Shown here: positions 10,782 through 22,077 of the stretch, piece after piece
Position numbering within the stretch: position 1 is the stretch's first letter
Layout of the letters: every line of letters starts with the position of its first letter
NCBI GenBank assembly: GCA_000827325.1
Contig: KN832874.1
Coordinates: 1,906,721 to 1,970,720, forward strand
DNA length: 64,000 nt
Direction of reading: 5' to 3'
Origin: Oidiodendron maius Zn
Lineage: Eukaryota > Ascomycota > Leotiomycetes > Myxotrichaceae
Made by a program: the position numbers and the translations under genes
The notes under the pieces: generated by a model
Database searches by the model: none
Told to the model about the DNA's origin: nothing
The model's input: the letters and a program-made list of their open reading frames with translations, nothing else

Positions 10782-12550
10782 TGGAGCACGCATGCAGTTC
10801 ACGGTCAATATGATTGATTATGACGATGAGTTAGTGCCGGAACTTGGGCCGTATTCTCTGATCCAAGAATCTCCCACCAATAGCAATCCATGCCGAGTTG
10901 AAAGCTAACCTGTTACGTCTATACATTTTGCACACTGTTGACCGAGGTCTAGGCGATACTTTAAATTACTCTTATCTGATTGTAAGGTTTGGTCTCCACC
11001 TACGATCGTCTTGGCTGTTCAGGTAAGGTACATTCATCTGCTTCAGAGAGCGCTTAGCCCGTTTATATTCTGACGGCTGTAACTCATGCACTCAGAGCTA
11101 AGAATACCGGAAATCAATTCCTCCGTTTTGTAACCGCTTGGAGAATTCTCTATCCGATAGAAAAAGGAGCAGAGGAATGTATATTCAACAGATCTTATTC
11201 CAGCTATTTTCCCATATGTTTGTCAATAACCTTATAGATTGACGTACGTGGTATTGCCGGAATTTACAATGCGTCACTGATTTAATGTAATGCGAAAGGT
11301 TTAAAGCAATCTGAGATAACGTCGCAAACGTAGCGTTCTCGGAGTATACTAGGCACAAACTGAGTAATTACTAGTATGCTATATCTAATTAAATACAAGA
11401 ATTTAATTATATACTAGTAGTTTATATTATCTATTAGATCCAACGGATATAGGAGATATTCTATACCAGAGGTTGGTGGTGATGACAACTGGGAGTCGAT
11501 TTCAGTAAGATTTCGGTAAATGAGATTATTGTACTTAAGGTATTTTACTTCGACTCGAGCTCAACTGGCAAAATATGTTAGGAAAAAGAGGCGTTTCAAA
11601 CAATAACATATACGGTGTGTATCGTGTGACTCGGAATCCGTCCAAATTCCAGATCAGGAGATTCCCCTCAATAGACTGATCGGGCCGAGCATGAGCTGTA
11701 GCTAGGTAGCGCGCTAACAAAAAATACCTCTTACGATATTCTACCGAGTCTAGTGTCTCTTGAAAATCGTTGAAAGTTCATGTTACGTTCCCCCCAGCCC
11801 TCGGAATATCTTTTCAAAGCTTTTCGGTTCATGCGGGGTGCAGCGGGCAGCGGGGAAACTCGCGAGCGAGTTTCCCGGGGAGCCTTTGTATCTGAGGGGA
11901 GGCTGTAGGGACACTTGCGGGGCCCCAACATTTACCAAACAGGGAGTTTTGCACACAATCAGAAGGGCACGATGGTCCATATCAACTTCCTGAATAGTAG
12001 TTTGCTCATCCCTTTCCCTCGACCATCTTCCCTCGATGACCCTTATCCTCGGCTACCCTCCTTCCTTGAGTGTCACCGACTTAATCTTCCACGTCCCTGC
12101 TTCTATTTCGACCTAGACGTACTGATAGGCTTCCTGAATGCCGTTCAGCATTCAGCTTATCCAATTCTGACACCTGAACTGAGGTATTCCTTATTACACT
12201 CGGTGTCGCCGCGCCATCGCTAAATGTTATACGAAAGCAAGATTTTAGGGCGATATGTGGAATGGGCACACCAGATGCTTCAATGCGCACAGATACGCAG
12301 TATTCAGACTGTCTCGTGCTAGTGCTAAATACCAACCTCGAACAGTCTATTCATGCCTGTACGAGCCCTGACGGTTAGTTTAGTTCTGCTCTAGTGAACT
12401 AGAGATGAAACGAGAAGCAGCCAATCAATGTTGAATACACATAAATTTCGTATAGTGTTTAGCATCATTTCAACATTCTGCAATTTCGAATTACCTAAAC
12501 AAGGCGGTGCTTTGATTATCTATAAACTGGTCGCAACCCATGCTACAGCA
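10782..12550. other. Long intergenic spacer
   Basis: About 1.8 kb with no defensible gene. It contains CCACCAAT at 10874-10881, a possible GaaR-type site 171 bp before the lyase start, and an AT-rich patch at 11350-11460. A strong hairpin at 11853-11876 is listed separately. Short open frames around 11730-12340 look random. Confidence 0.4.
11853..11876. repeat. Perfect 10-bp stem hairpin
   Basis: GGGAAACTCG and its reverse complement CGAGTTTCCC flank a CGAG loop. A GC-rich block of this kind is unusual in the spacer. No following T-run supports a terminator, and function is unknown. Confidence 0.6.
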
Positions 12551-13687
12551 TCACGGGTCTTCCAACTCAAGTCTGGTGTATTGATCCACAAACTCATCGA
12601 ACAATTTGTTGAGTCCAAGAAGGTTCAAGGGATCCTTGTCGTCCTTTCCACACATGTACCACAACATGTTGTGGATATCAAAAGTAATGGCTAACAGATA
12701 TCCGTATTCAGACTCTAGGAACACCTGGTCCCCAGAGTCTGAATCGCCGGTCACTTTGTTCCACTGTCTGGCGTACTCCTCGCAGAAGTGCCTCTTCTCC
12801 TCTTCTGTGTACTTCCTACAATTTGCTATCTTGCTCTCCTCATCAAACCATTTGAACATCTTCTGCATAAAATGCCCACCTATATCAAAGGCTCGGTAGT
12901 TCTGCATCACAAACTCGAAGTCAATCAGGACGACTTTGCTCTCTCCTTCTTTCGGACAATTTTTCACCATAATGTTCATGAACTGGATGTCATGAATGCA
13001 CCATCCCGACTTCCCGCCTATGGATTCCAGCTTATCCACCACCTTCCGCAGCCTCCCCCCAAGGTCATAGTCAATCAGATTGTCAACATTGACCCCCCCT
13101 TCCTTACCTAGTTCTTTCAACTTGTCCATCTTGTGGTAAATCTTGAGTCCATTGATAATGGCTTCATAGTATGGCCCAACTGTCTTCTTTTGCAGTGATG
13201 TCTTTAAGGCATGGAACATTGCCAGTCCTTTTGCAACATCCGCTCGAATGATGGCATCCTCAACATCCTCCGGTTCCATGTTACGTGCGTCCAGGAACTC
13301 ATCGATTCTTCCGAGCGTGCCATCCTGTGTCTTGAAGAAACCATACACTTTGGCTCCCAGTCCGGATCGACCATACTCGTAGCAGAGAAGTGCTTCCTCA
13401 TGCCTACTTGGTGCCAGGTGCTGGAAGATATCCAGGCCACCCCCGGGGTCAATGTGGAATTTAATAAACACCTTTAGGGCCTCGGTAGATGTCCCAGTAG
13501 CCGGCTTTGGCCGCTCGACGGGACAATGGGCGTTGGCGAATGATGCATGGTAAGACATGGTCAACGTCGCTGGATCCACAAATGGCCATTCTTCCGTCAG
13601 AAATGTGCCGATAATGTCTCTGACCGTCTTCTTAGTCGGTATTTTATTGTCGGGAAGAGCCAACGAAACGGGTGTTAAAGTGGCCAT
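12551..13687 (-). CDS. Choline/ethanolamine-kinase-like protein with altered catalytic loop
   Basis: Single-exon protein of about 378 aa of the choline/ethanolamine kinase (APH-like fold) family, which phosphorylates amino alcohols for phospholipid synthesis. The C-terminal lobe is diagnostic: VVLIDFEFVMQNYRAFDIGGHF matches the LIDFEY...NYRAFDI...HF signature, with D of DFE as the metal ligand. The catalytic loop normally reads CHNDLQxGN. Here it is WCIHDIQFMN, which keeps the Asp and the final Asn but shifts His by one place. The glycine-rich region of the N-lobe is also weak. Activity and substrate may therefore differ from true choline kinases. I chose the ATG at 13687 (MATLTPVS); an in-frame ATG at 13744 would add 19 residues with no family match. 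Confidence 0.75.
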   Translation of the reverse strand: MATLTPVSLALPDNKIPTKKTVRDIIGTFLTEEWPFVDPATLTMSYHASFANAHCPVERPKPATGTSTEALKVFIKFHIDPGGGLDIFQHLAPSRHEEALLCYEYGRSGLGAKVYGFFKTQDGTLGRIDEFLDARNMEPEDVEDAIIRADVAKGLAMFHALKTSLQKKTVGPYYEAIINGLKIYHKMDKLKELGKEGGVNVDNLIDYDLGGRLRKVVDKLESIGGKSGWCIHDIQFMNIMVKNCPKEGESKVVLIDFEFVMQNYRAFDIGGHFMQKMFKWFDEESKIANCRKYTEEEKRHFCEEYARQWNKVTGDSDSGDQVFLESEYGYLLAITFDIHNMLWYMCGKDDKDPLNLLGLNKLFDEFVDQYTRLELEDP

Positions 13688-14199
13688 TTTGCTTTGGTGG
13701 GTGAAGTCAAGTGGCAAGCGAAGGGGTGATCTTAGGAAAACCACAGGTTTTTAAGTGTCAGTCTACTTCCCAGTCAGGCATGCAGCAGAGTGGGGGAATG
13801 TGCCGGTATGCACGCGGGGTGGCTTTGCCGTAGAAAATATATCATTTAGATAAATAGTGATCTCGGGGCAAGACACATATCAGGCAACTAGATGGAGAAA
13901 ATACTATTCTAGGAATAAAGTAATATAAGTACCAAAGCTAAATATTATTCGTGGTTGCGAAACTTGCGCTTTGGTCTGGGCCGTCGGTCGTACTACGGGA
14001 TGTCGGGTCGGTTACACGTCAGATGGCACGCACTACTAAGCGATCAAATTCAACGCATTTTGCTTGTCCTGAATCGTCTCCACGTCCACTATCTCAAGCT
14101 AGCTCTCTTATCTACTTCGCCTTCGAGGATCTATATCGGAACGTCTTTCTGATTCCTACATTACCTCTCGAGAGTTAATCAGCTTTCGCATTGCCCGTC
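13688..14199. other. Divergent promoter region
   Basis: About 500 bp between the kinase-like gene (leftward) and the small membrane-protein gene (rightward), so it probably holds both promoters. A pyrimidine-rich leader (CTCTTATCTACTTCGCCTTC) lies at about 14104-14123, just before the rightward gene. No other structure is seen. Confidence 0.4.
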
Positions 14200-14685
14200 A
14201 TGGCACCAACCTACACTTCCAATGTTGGAAGAACGGCACGCGTCTCTGCCACCGCCTCCATTCCATATATCTATAGGCTTGTCCTGACCACTATCGAGCC
14301 GTTTTTCGCCGTGAGTGGCGCCATTCTGGTGTTTCGCAAACCAGGCGATTATCTCTCCACCATGTCACGGAGCTCAGCAACATTCGTACCTAGCACAACC
14401 TTCCTCTACACCGAGCTAGGCGGTGCGTGGCTCTACTTCACTTTCGTTGAGGCCGTAGTGCTACGCCGGTTCGATGACCTGAACCTCTGGAAATACCTGT
14501 GTCTTGGCATGCTGCTAAGTGATGCTGCTTACTGCCATAGTGCCGCTCAGGCTGTAGGCGGGTGGAAAGCCTGGGCATCGCTAGCTGACTGGACGGCAGA
14601 GGACTACCTTGTGTTTGTTACTACTGCGCCAATGGTTCTCGTTAGGATCTTGATCATTTTAGGTGTTGGTATAAAGAAGCGATAG
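14200..14685 (+). CDS. Small four-helix membrane protein (DUF7704-like)
   Basis: 161-aa protein from the ATG at 14200; the upstream in-frame TTG is ignored. It has about four hydrophobic helices: near residues 20-42 (YRLVLTTIEPFFAVSGAILVF), 70-90 (ELGGAWLYFTFVEAVVL), 97-118 and 138-158 (VTTAPMVLVRILIILGVGI). It ends in a basic KKR tail. The size, the helix pattern and the IEPFFA motif resemble the fungal DUF7704 membrane family of unknown function; that name is from memory. A RRFDDLNLWKYL stretch lies between helices two and three. No catalytic motif is visible. Confidence 0.7.
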   Translation: MAPTYTSNVGRTARVSATASIPYIYRLVLTTIEPFFAVSGAILVFRKPGDYLSTMSRSSATFVPSTTFLYTELGGAWLYFTFVEAVVLRRFDDLNLWKYLCLGMLLSDAAYCHSAAQAVGGWKAWASLADWTAEDYLVFVTTAPMVLVRILIILGVGIKKR

Positions 14686-15735
14686 TAGGAGCGGACTCGA
14701 GAAAGACTCGAGCAACCTCGGCTTAATTTTGCTGAGAGAGATGACTATAGAAAGTTACTCTAGAAATACAAATGCCTGGCAGCTTAACTTGAGTTACGTA
14801 ACAGTTGCTGTGCAATAGGAAGAGAGTCTCCTCCAACCACGTTTCCACGTCTTTCCTCCCCTCTACAGCTTTCCTCCATAGTGATCTGCTTAAGCTGAAC
14901 CTTCTGCTCTATACCAAGATCTAAGGCATGCTATATCGATGTAGCTTATTTGAATTATTTCTACCCTTCTTGATATGACGTAAGATGAACTGTGGGACTA
15001 TATCCCATCCTTCCTGCTGCTATATTTGCTAAATCTCAAGATATTTTCTCGGAAGCCTCAGACGACATTTCTTCATATTCGCTTCCAACGCGGTAAGTCA
15101 GCGTCGCCGCTTTGCTCAGGGGCTACTAACCTTCGCCTCACCCTCAGATTGCTCAGTCACGTTCCAGCTCTCGCTTCTAGCAACCAATTATACCTGCCCC
15201 GTTCTCAACTCTACACGACTATGTTCAGGGGGACCAAGTCAGCTCCTATGGAGTCCTGTTTCCAAACAGGACCCCCACCCAGACATAAGACAAAGCCGTG
15301 TAGTGATTGATAAGGTCTTTTCCATACTACGACAGGGTTACATGCTCTATTGAGCACTCTAATTCTGTTGAGACACTGGGTGCAAGGTGTAAAAGAATCG
15401 GCCTAATCGCATCTGATTCAGTAAGTGGCTGGTAAGAAAACACTGGATGTTCGACTGAAGACATTATTGGAGGCTGATACTATACGTAGCGGAAATATTT
15501 GGAAAGCATAAGCCAGGCAACGATGATCAAACTCGCACGTGACTCCATGAAGATGTGGCGTGTTCATCTGGGGATAAACAGTCCAATATGTAAATTTTGC
15601 GTTTACAGTTGAACCCTCGTCTTGTGATTTCCCTACTTATAGTTTCCAAGATCCTCCGAGTTCTAACTTTTCTGAGTGTAGGAAGATATATGCCCAACAT
15701 CCATACCTGAAATCCTTGCTCCGTGGCTAACCGAC
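14686..15735. other. Intergenic, one small hairpin
   Basis: About 1 kb between convergent genes. A 9-bp hairpin (GTCCTGTTT-CC-AAACAGGAC) lies at 15253-15272. An ATTGGAGG octamer occurs near 15467. No supported gene; one 94-codon frame at about 15026 looks random. Confidence 0.4.
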
Positions 15736-18700
15736 CTAGGCGTCCTCAGGCAGTTTGCCGTAACGGTCTCCCGATCCGTCTTGGACTACGTCAGAACCAG
15801 AACCATCCCGTTCAGCGACCTCTAACTTCTCATCTATCAACTTCAACAAGACATCTTTATTCGGTAGCCGAGAGCGATCGATCCAATATCTCACAGAAAT
15901 GGGCGAATTCGGTAATGCCTCCGACGCTCTTTCGTGCCATACTTCCCAGATCCTTTCCCTTGGTACTCTGTACGGATAGCTACCAACTGTCATTCGACCA
16001 AGGATGTTTAAAACCACGTCCAGCACCAACGTTTCCCCAACGTCCGGGACTATTTTTAAGTCATATGAATACCACATATCATCCGAACTGTGTGGCACCT
16101 CCCCTGAATCTTCGATTTTGAGAGCCAGCTGCAGATCTGCGCCGTTCCTTATAAAGGTTTCCAGCAAGAACCATGTGACGTATTGTTCATCGGTGTTGCT
16201 GAATGGCTCTTTCTCTGCAGCAGAATCTCTTTCTGATTCAAAATCACTGGCTGGCTTACTGGAGTTATTCAAGGGTTCATAATCAAAACTGATTTCCTTC
16301 TCTGATATAAAATCGCCGGATGCTGCAGCCGTGGTTACCCACCAACATAGAAAATGCTGCCAGATGGACAATTGCTGGCTTCTGGCAGCAATACGAATGA
16401 AACCAAATTCGCTACCAAACGCTAGGTACGTTAATGAATTTGGAGACGTGATCTTCTGCTCGAAAAGATATCGAAGAAAAACGAGACCAGCAGCCTTTAA
16501 AGCCACCTCAGAATTACCTTCATCGTTGGCATCTGTAGACAATGGTTCCAAGATGACTCTGCCAATACTAGCTCCTATGCAACAGTACATAAGCATGATG
16601 AGCTTATCCGATTCCAGGGGCATCTCGTGGATGTGAGCGATTCTCCAAAGGGCATACTCCAATCGCCCCGAACATAGCTCGCTGAACATAGGAGATATCA
16701 CAGGTATTGAGTATTCCTCTATATCATCAACATCCTCGTCAGCCCACCTCCATTGCACCGCAGAGTCAGTGCGATCAAATTGTTCATCCTCAAACTCGTT
16801 CCAGTATTTGCCCCCAGGTTCAGCAGATGTCGACTGGTGTCGGATTCGCGAGGTGTGACAGATTTCATAGTAACAGTATGGCGTACCTTCCGCGTAGTCT
16901 TGTTGGGAGAGGTTGATGTGAAATGCGGTTTTGTTGTTGACCAAGGCACGGTCGATCATGGTGCTCACAGAGAGCTGCGGAATGGTATCAAGACGCGTAA
17001 GAAAAACAAAAGGGGGTGCATCGAGCTGCTGTTTCCGTCGTTGTTCAACCAGGCATGCTGCCATTATTGAGTGGCGGTTTAGAAATTTTCCTTCTATCTC
17101 CCTTCCTTTATCATCTTTGCTGCCATTTTGTCGTTCCACATCCCACCAATAATGTTTCATACTCGCGAGTTTTAGTTGGGACAGCGCCACCACGTTGTTA
17201 AAGGACTTCTCGTACAGTTCAATACGAACCTTGTCCTGTTTGAGAAAGTCACCCACAGAGCGATGGATGAAATTAATGTCTTTTGCCTTGTCTGGTTCCA
17301 AAAGCCCTCTGCAGGCCCCCCTCAGCCGCCGCCTGGCACGAACCTCGCTCTCTATGACCGTCTCAGTTTCCGGATGTGGGAACTCTGAATCCTCGGCAAA
17401 CCGTGGATCGGCCACGTAGTCCTCAAGGAAGTAGAAATCACCCAAGTGGAGCCATAATTGCATAGATTTAGCCGCGGGAGTCATGCCCAAATATTGGAGA
17501 AGAGACGTCGTATGGCCCATTAGTCGGCGATCTTCCGGTCCGAGAGTATCCAAAATACTTTGAAATAGTTGGTCCAGTTTAACCGGGAGCGATTCAACCT
17601 CACCAATCAATCCGGAAAACTTAACCCCATCATCTGATAGTTTGCGGATCTTCTTAACAACTAAGACAACCCAGAGGAATACGCCTTCAGCCTTCTCAGT
17701 GATGGATAAGGCGAGCTGCCGGCGTTCTAACTGGGTTCCTACGGACTGCAGACTCCCCTGGACATATTTCTTCATGTCTGACTTGGTCAACTCGTGAAGA
17801 TAGAACCTGGTATCCTCGGAGAACATATCCATGAACGGATTCTCTATGCGACTCGAGACACATATTTTAAAGCTACCTGAGGTGCTGTTGGCTAAATCCA
17901 TCAAGGCCTCAACCATCTCGCGCCGGTCAACTGAAGTGGTGGCCTCGTACTCGTCAAGGCCGTCTATGAAGAAGCTAAAGCAGCATCCATCAAAGGAGCT
18001 GTCCTCGTGCTGCGTTGACAGGCGTTTGAAGGCCTGTTTGATGTCATCGTCAAGAATTTCCAGGGCTGTATGGAGATTTGGATGTGAAAGGGCCTTGGTC
18101 CATTGGTCTGGGAGAAGATTTTGCATAAGATCTGGGCTTGCTGTCAGGATCTGATGCAGGAGGGTTCTATACAGGCCCATTAAAGACTTCTGACGAGGAT
18201 CTGAGCCAAGGGCATAAAAGAAAAAATCGGCTATAATGAGTTTTCGCCCTCCTTTGACATCTAATTGGCCGTTAGCTAAAGAATAAAAAGACCACGAAAA
18301 CCTTCTTAGGTGAATTTGACTTACGCATCCACTTGGTCAGCTCAGTTCTGGTCTTCTTATATCTACACAGCTTCTTCACTAGTACACGTTAGTCTCCAGT
18401 ATCGATAGTCTTTCCCAGTCATTTCCAGGGCCTCCTTGGCAGGAACTGAGAAACCGAAAAAGACTCTGTGAAACAAAAAGACAGGCCGGGAACAAAGGCA
18501 CTTTGCCACTTACTTAGCGTAGACTTGCCTGAGCCAATTTTGCCGCATATGTGGAAGATGCCGTCTCCGGATGATAGCCACTGAGTGAACTTGGTGGCTT
18601 CTACAGATTCCCCATTGCGGTCAAAAACCCATTCGAAAGTATCCTGAAAGGGACTATCAATGTCCTGATAACGGTATGACATATCTTCGAATCCTGCCTT

Positions 18701-19423
18701 GATTCCTCTCAGGATTCGGTCTTGTGCAAACTCATTTAAAGCGTCCTGTCCGACATGTAACAGGTTTTTCAACTGAGTCAAAGCTTGGTCGCGGATGCAG
18801 TCAACCTTCATAGTTGTCATATCTTTCATAGTCTGCCTTATTTGAGTGATAGAGAGCTCAAGTTGAGTCATCTTAACCCCATCCTCTTTGGAACTCGCCA
18901 GTAGGGATTTGAGATTTTCTCTGCCCATGTGTTAGTCATTCTGTTGTTGAGATCTCACTCTTTCCACATTTGCGATCCACCAGTTTCACGCTTACCTGGA
19001 TAAGGCGGCAATATGGAAATGGAGCTGATCGCGGCAGCGTTGAAGTTGCTTCTCCAGGTCTCTAATCTTCGGTTCATGCACTAATGTTTTCAATGCTGCA
19101 AGGCTGCTCTGGGCCTTGGATTTACGCCGTTTGGGTTTAAGGTTCTGCAGCGCATTTTTGATATCATTTGTCAGCTTATCGCACTCCTGAGCCAAGGTGA
19201 GAAGAGCTCTGTCCTCTTCGCTCAGCGGAGGCTGATGGGCGGGAACTATGCGGTTCGATATAGAGTTCATGCTATCAGCCAACTCCAATCGTATCCGTGT
19301 CTCTTCTGAACACCCCTCAACCGAGTTGTAGAGAGTCCATGATAGTTTCAGAATCTTCTCCGCAGCGCCGACAAATGAGAGGATCCCGGAGACGAGACCG
19401 ATCGCGGTAATAGGGTCAATCAT
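15736..19423 (-). CDS. NACHT-type STAND NTPase (NLR-like), four exons
   Basis: Exons 19423-18996, 18920-18514, 18378-18325 and 18260-15736 give 1137 aa, all phases consistent. The N-terminal domain (starting MIDPITAIGLVSGILSF) is the helical domain common to fungal STAND proteins. The NACHT module has Walker A GKIGSGKSTL at the exon 2/3 junction, then GGRKLIIADFFF, Walker B FSFFIDGLDEYE, and an SSR sensor-1 motif (CVSSRIENP). The rest is helical and resembles the DUF7791 region that often follows such NACHT domains, with no ankyrin, WD or TPR repeats. Family members act as signal-transducing NTPases, and several fungal ones control incompatibility or xenorecognition. The tiny exon 3 (54 nt) is supported by codon continuity (STLMKKLC). 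The gene appears intact; its trigger is unknown. Confidence 0.9.
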
Positions 19424-21297
19424 CGCTGTGAGGTGGGAAGGCAGTTGTTAAAGGAGAACGCCGATAATTATTACATTGAATACAGCTGAGTAGACATGGA
19501 CAGAGGGACGTTTCTCACCAGACTAAAGCTGAATGTGCCTCCTGCAAGGCTTTGTTGAGTGGTGACAACAACGAAATACGAATTCAAAACAGGGGTTATT
19601 CATCACGTGTCGCTTGCACACTTTGGAATATGTTGGAAATCGATGCCTGATGGCCTAGGGCATCCAATCCACTGAGCTCCTGACTTTTTAAGCGACACAC
19701 CTGTAAATCCGCGCGCACTCCTGCAGCAGAGAACAAAATCCATTCGTTCCCCAGGCGCATCCTCCCCTGATAATAAATCACGTGTCTTATACTCATGACC
19801 CCTACCTGAGGTTCTACTTATACATATAGATATCGTAGAAACTGTAACCGATTCTCGAGGGAGCCAGAAAGGGACCTCCCGGAGGTGATCCAGCTGACTC
19901 ATTAGCGTGCTCAGGACTCGGGGCTTGGCTCAGGTTAGAGCAGCGATTGCTCAGGGCCAAAGACGGAAGTAGACCTTGGTAGGCTCAATTGTCATCTAAG
20001 ACTTTAGGGAAATAAGTTAGTTTGCTTCCCATCTATTATATGGAGACTAACTCTGTATCTTAAGAGGATACTAAGATGGCCCTTTCCACGCTACTAAAGT
20101 AACCACTACAGTTCAATACTAAATTATATCAGAGTATCATTATATCTCTATCACGACACTGCCTTGATACTAACATGTAGAGTGCGGTTCTCTGAGTTGG
20201 AGGCTTAGTGGCCATTTGGGATGGTGCAGCCTGATCGACATTTTGAAAAACACTAATTTGCTAAATATTAGCTAGCTAGATCGGGATTTACTTGAGCAAA
20301 CACATACAAAATAGGATCCACTCTTATACCGTATGGTAGGCAAGCACCATAAAGTGTGCGCCATAATTTTAGAAAGAATCGAATCATCAGGATAAAAACA
20401 TACATTTACGTGTATGCCGTTCGCATGGTGAGCATTATGAATCGCCTTGTAGCGTCGCGAGAAGTGCTACTATCTCAGCTATGGGTCAGTTATCATGGAG
20501 CGGGAATGTTGGTAGTTTAATTGATACATTGTGAAGGCGATTACTTGAAGCAAAATCTAAGTTTTGTCGAATTCCCAGAATACTGTCATTGAATCTATTT
20601 TCGTATTTCAAATATGTCACAATGAAGAGCCACAACTACCAGTCAAACCAGTGAACGAGCAATTCACCACTGGTAAATGAAATATTCGCAGCAGTCTGTC
20701 TAGCATCATTTGGAATAGAGAAAATGCCACAAAAATGCAATATCAAGGATCTCGTTGATTCAAATCATCAGCTGTATCTATTCAAGGAACTAGTCATTAC
20801 TCCGGTGCTTTTGCCATCTCAAATGTGACTAAGTTGCTCGGATTTTTATCAGTAGCGGCGAATGATCGGCCGATACTTTGTAACAATTCCGACCGACTTC
20901 GATATCAGATCTCCTCACCATGAGGCGTTTAGGACAGCCGAAAGGCATCCTGCATTAAAATTATCCCGATAAAATCATCAGTGACGGAGAAATCGTATAT
21001 CGTGTTTCGCGACAGAAAGCGTCGAAGCAAGTCTCATTAAGAGTTTACTAGTGGGGCTAAAAAGAAAAATCTCTTGAACTGCGTGAAGTTTTACTTGTCG
21101 GGAATTTATTCCACGAATCCCATAAAGTGCGTCGATCTCTTATGTGCAGGGGTTTATATTACCTGAGTGATTTTAGAAACCCATGCTGGAGCAAAAATTG
21201 CATAAATAGCACGATTCAGTATCCCTTAGAGACCGTTAGTGTCAACTTATCGGTACATTATTAAACTCACAAGACAACGATAGCACAATACAGCACA
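19424..21297. other. Long divergent intergenic region
   Basis: About 1.9 kb between the leftward NACHT gene and the rightward PL7 gene; it must contain both promoters. Small open frames near 19596-19902 have no protein-like features. No tRNA, repeat or further gene was recognised. Confidence 0.4.
21201..21209 (+). promoter_or_regulatory. TATA-like element of the PL7 gene
   Basis: CATAAATAG lies 89-97 bp before the PL7 start codon at 21298, a plausible TATA position for a fungal gene. The gap to the ATG is rich in CAA/ACA, typical of a fungal leader. Confidence 0.35.
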
Positions 21298-22077
21298 ATG
21301 TCTCTTGTCATCCTTTTAGGCCTTGCATTTTCTCTCGTCTCTGGTACGATCATTCAGCGCCACGCATTTAACAGTCTTGACGCTCGTGCTCTCAACCCCA
21401 GCTGCGCTCCAGGTGGCAATTTCAACTTTGCTCACTGGGAACTTCAACTGCCTATTGGCAGTGCGGGCAGTCCAGAAACAATTTCCAGTTCAGAACTTGA
21501 AGGCTGCTCTGGATACGAAGAGTCTGATTACTTCTATACGGATAGTAAAGATGGCACCATGGTCATGATTGTTCCCGGCAACCCATCCTCCTCTGGGTGC
21601 GTGACGACCCCAAACACTAATTTCTGTCGAACGGAGCTTCGCGAAGAGGGTCCTACCAGCTGGGACCCGAAGGCGGCAACAAACCGACTGAGCGCTGCCG
21701 TCACCGTCGTTGAGGCTGATAACAGCAAGTACGGAACAATAATTGGCCAGATTCATATGGATTCCAGCGTATCAACATATCCAGTAGCCAAGCTCTACTG
21801 TAGCTCCACTGGGAGCCTCTCAGTGGGAGTTCACAAGTCCATATCAGGTGGGACAGAATATCATACGTCATTTGGAACTATACCTCTTGGCACGAGTTTC
21901 ACTTATGAGATTATCTATGAAAAAGGAGTTCTGTCCGTGAGTATCAACGGGAAAGCGGCAAAAACAATTAGCTTGGGCAATTTGGGCTCGCCACTGAGTT
22001 ATTTCAAGGCCGGGAACTACAACCAAGGATCATCTCCTTCAGAGATACATTTCTCAGCAGTATCTATAGTGCATTAA
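21298..22077 (+). CDS. Secreted PL7 polysaccharide lyase (alginate lyase 2 family)
   Basis: 259-aa secreted enzyme with a signal peptide (LVILLGLAFSLVSG). The PL7 beta-jelly-roll signatures are present in order: WELQLPIG near the start of the mature protein, FCRTELRE (the R-S/T-E-L-R strand), GQIH (the Q-I-H catalytic strand, His as base), and YFKAGNYNQ (YFKxGxYxQ with the catalytic Tyr). All catalytic residues are visible, so the enzyme should be active. PL7 enzymes cut alginate or related polyuronates by beta-elimination, leaving 4,5-unsaturated ends, which are the substrate type of the GH88 enzyme encoded at 29.8 kb. The QIH form is often linked with polyguluronate preference, though fungal members vary. 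Single exon, intact. Confidence 0.92.
   Translation: MSLVILLGLAFSLVSGTIIQRHAFNSLDARALNPSCAPGGNFNFAHWELQLPIGSAGSPETISSSELEGCSGYEESDYFYTDSKDGTMVMIVPGNPSSSGCVTTPNTNFCRTELREEGPTSWDPKAATNRLSAAVTVVEADNSKYGTIIGQIHMDSSVSTYPVAKLYCSSTGSLSVGVHKSISGGTEYHTSFGTIPLGTSFTYEIIYEKGVLSVSINGKAAKTISLGNLGSPLSYFKAGNYNQGSSPSEIHFSAVSIVH

Noticed and set aside
11535-12335. Cluster of 60-100 codon open frames on both strands
   Set aside because: Mutually overlapping, no motifs, no splice signals; expected by chance in GC-balanced sequence.
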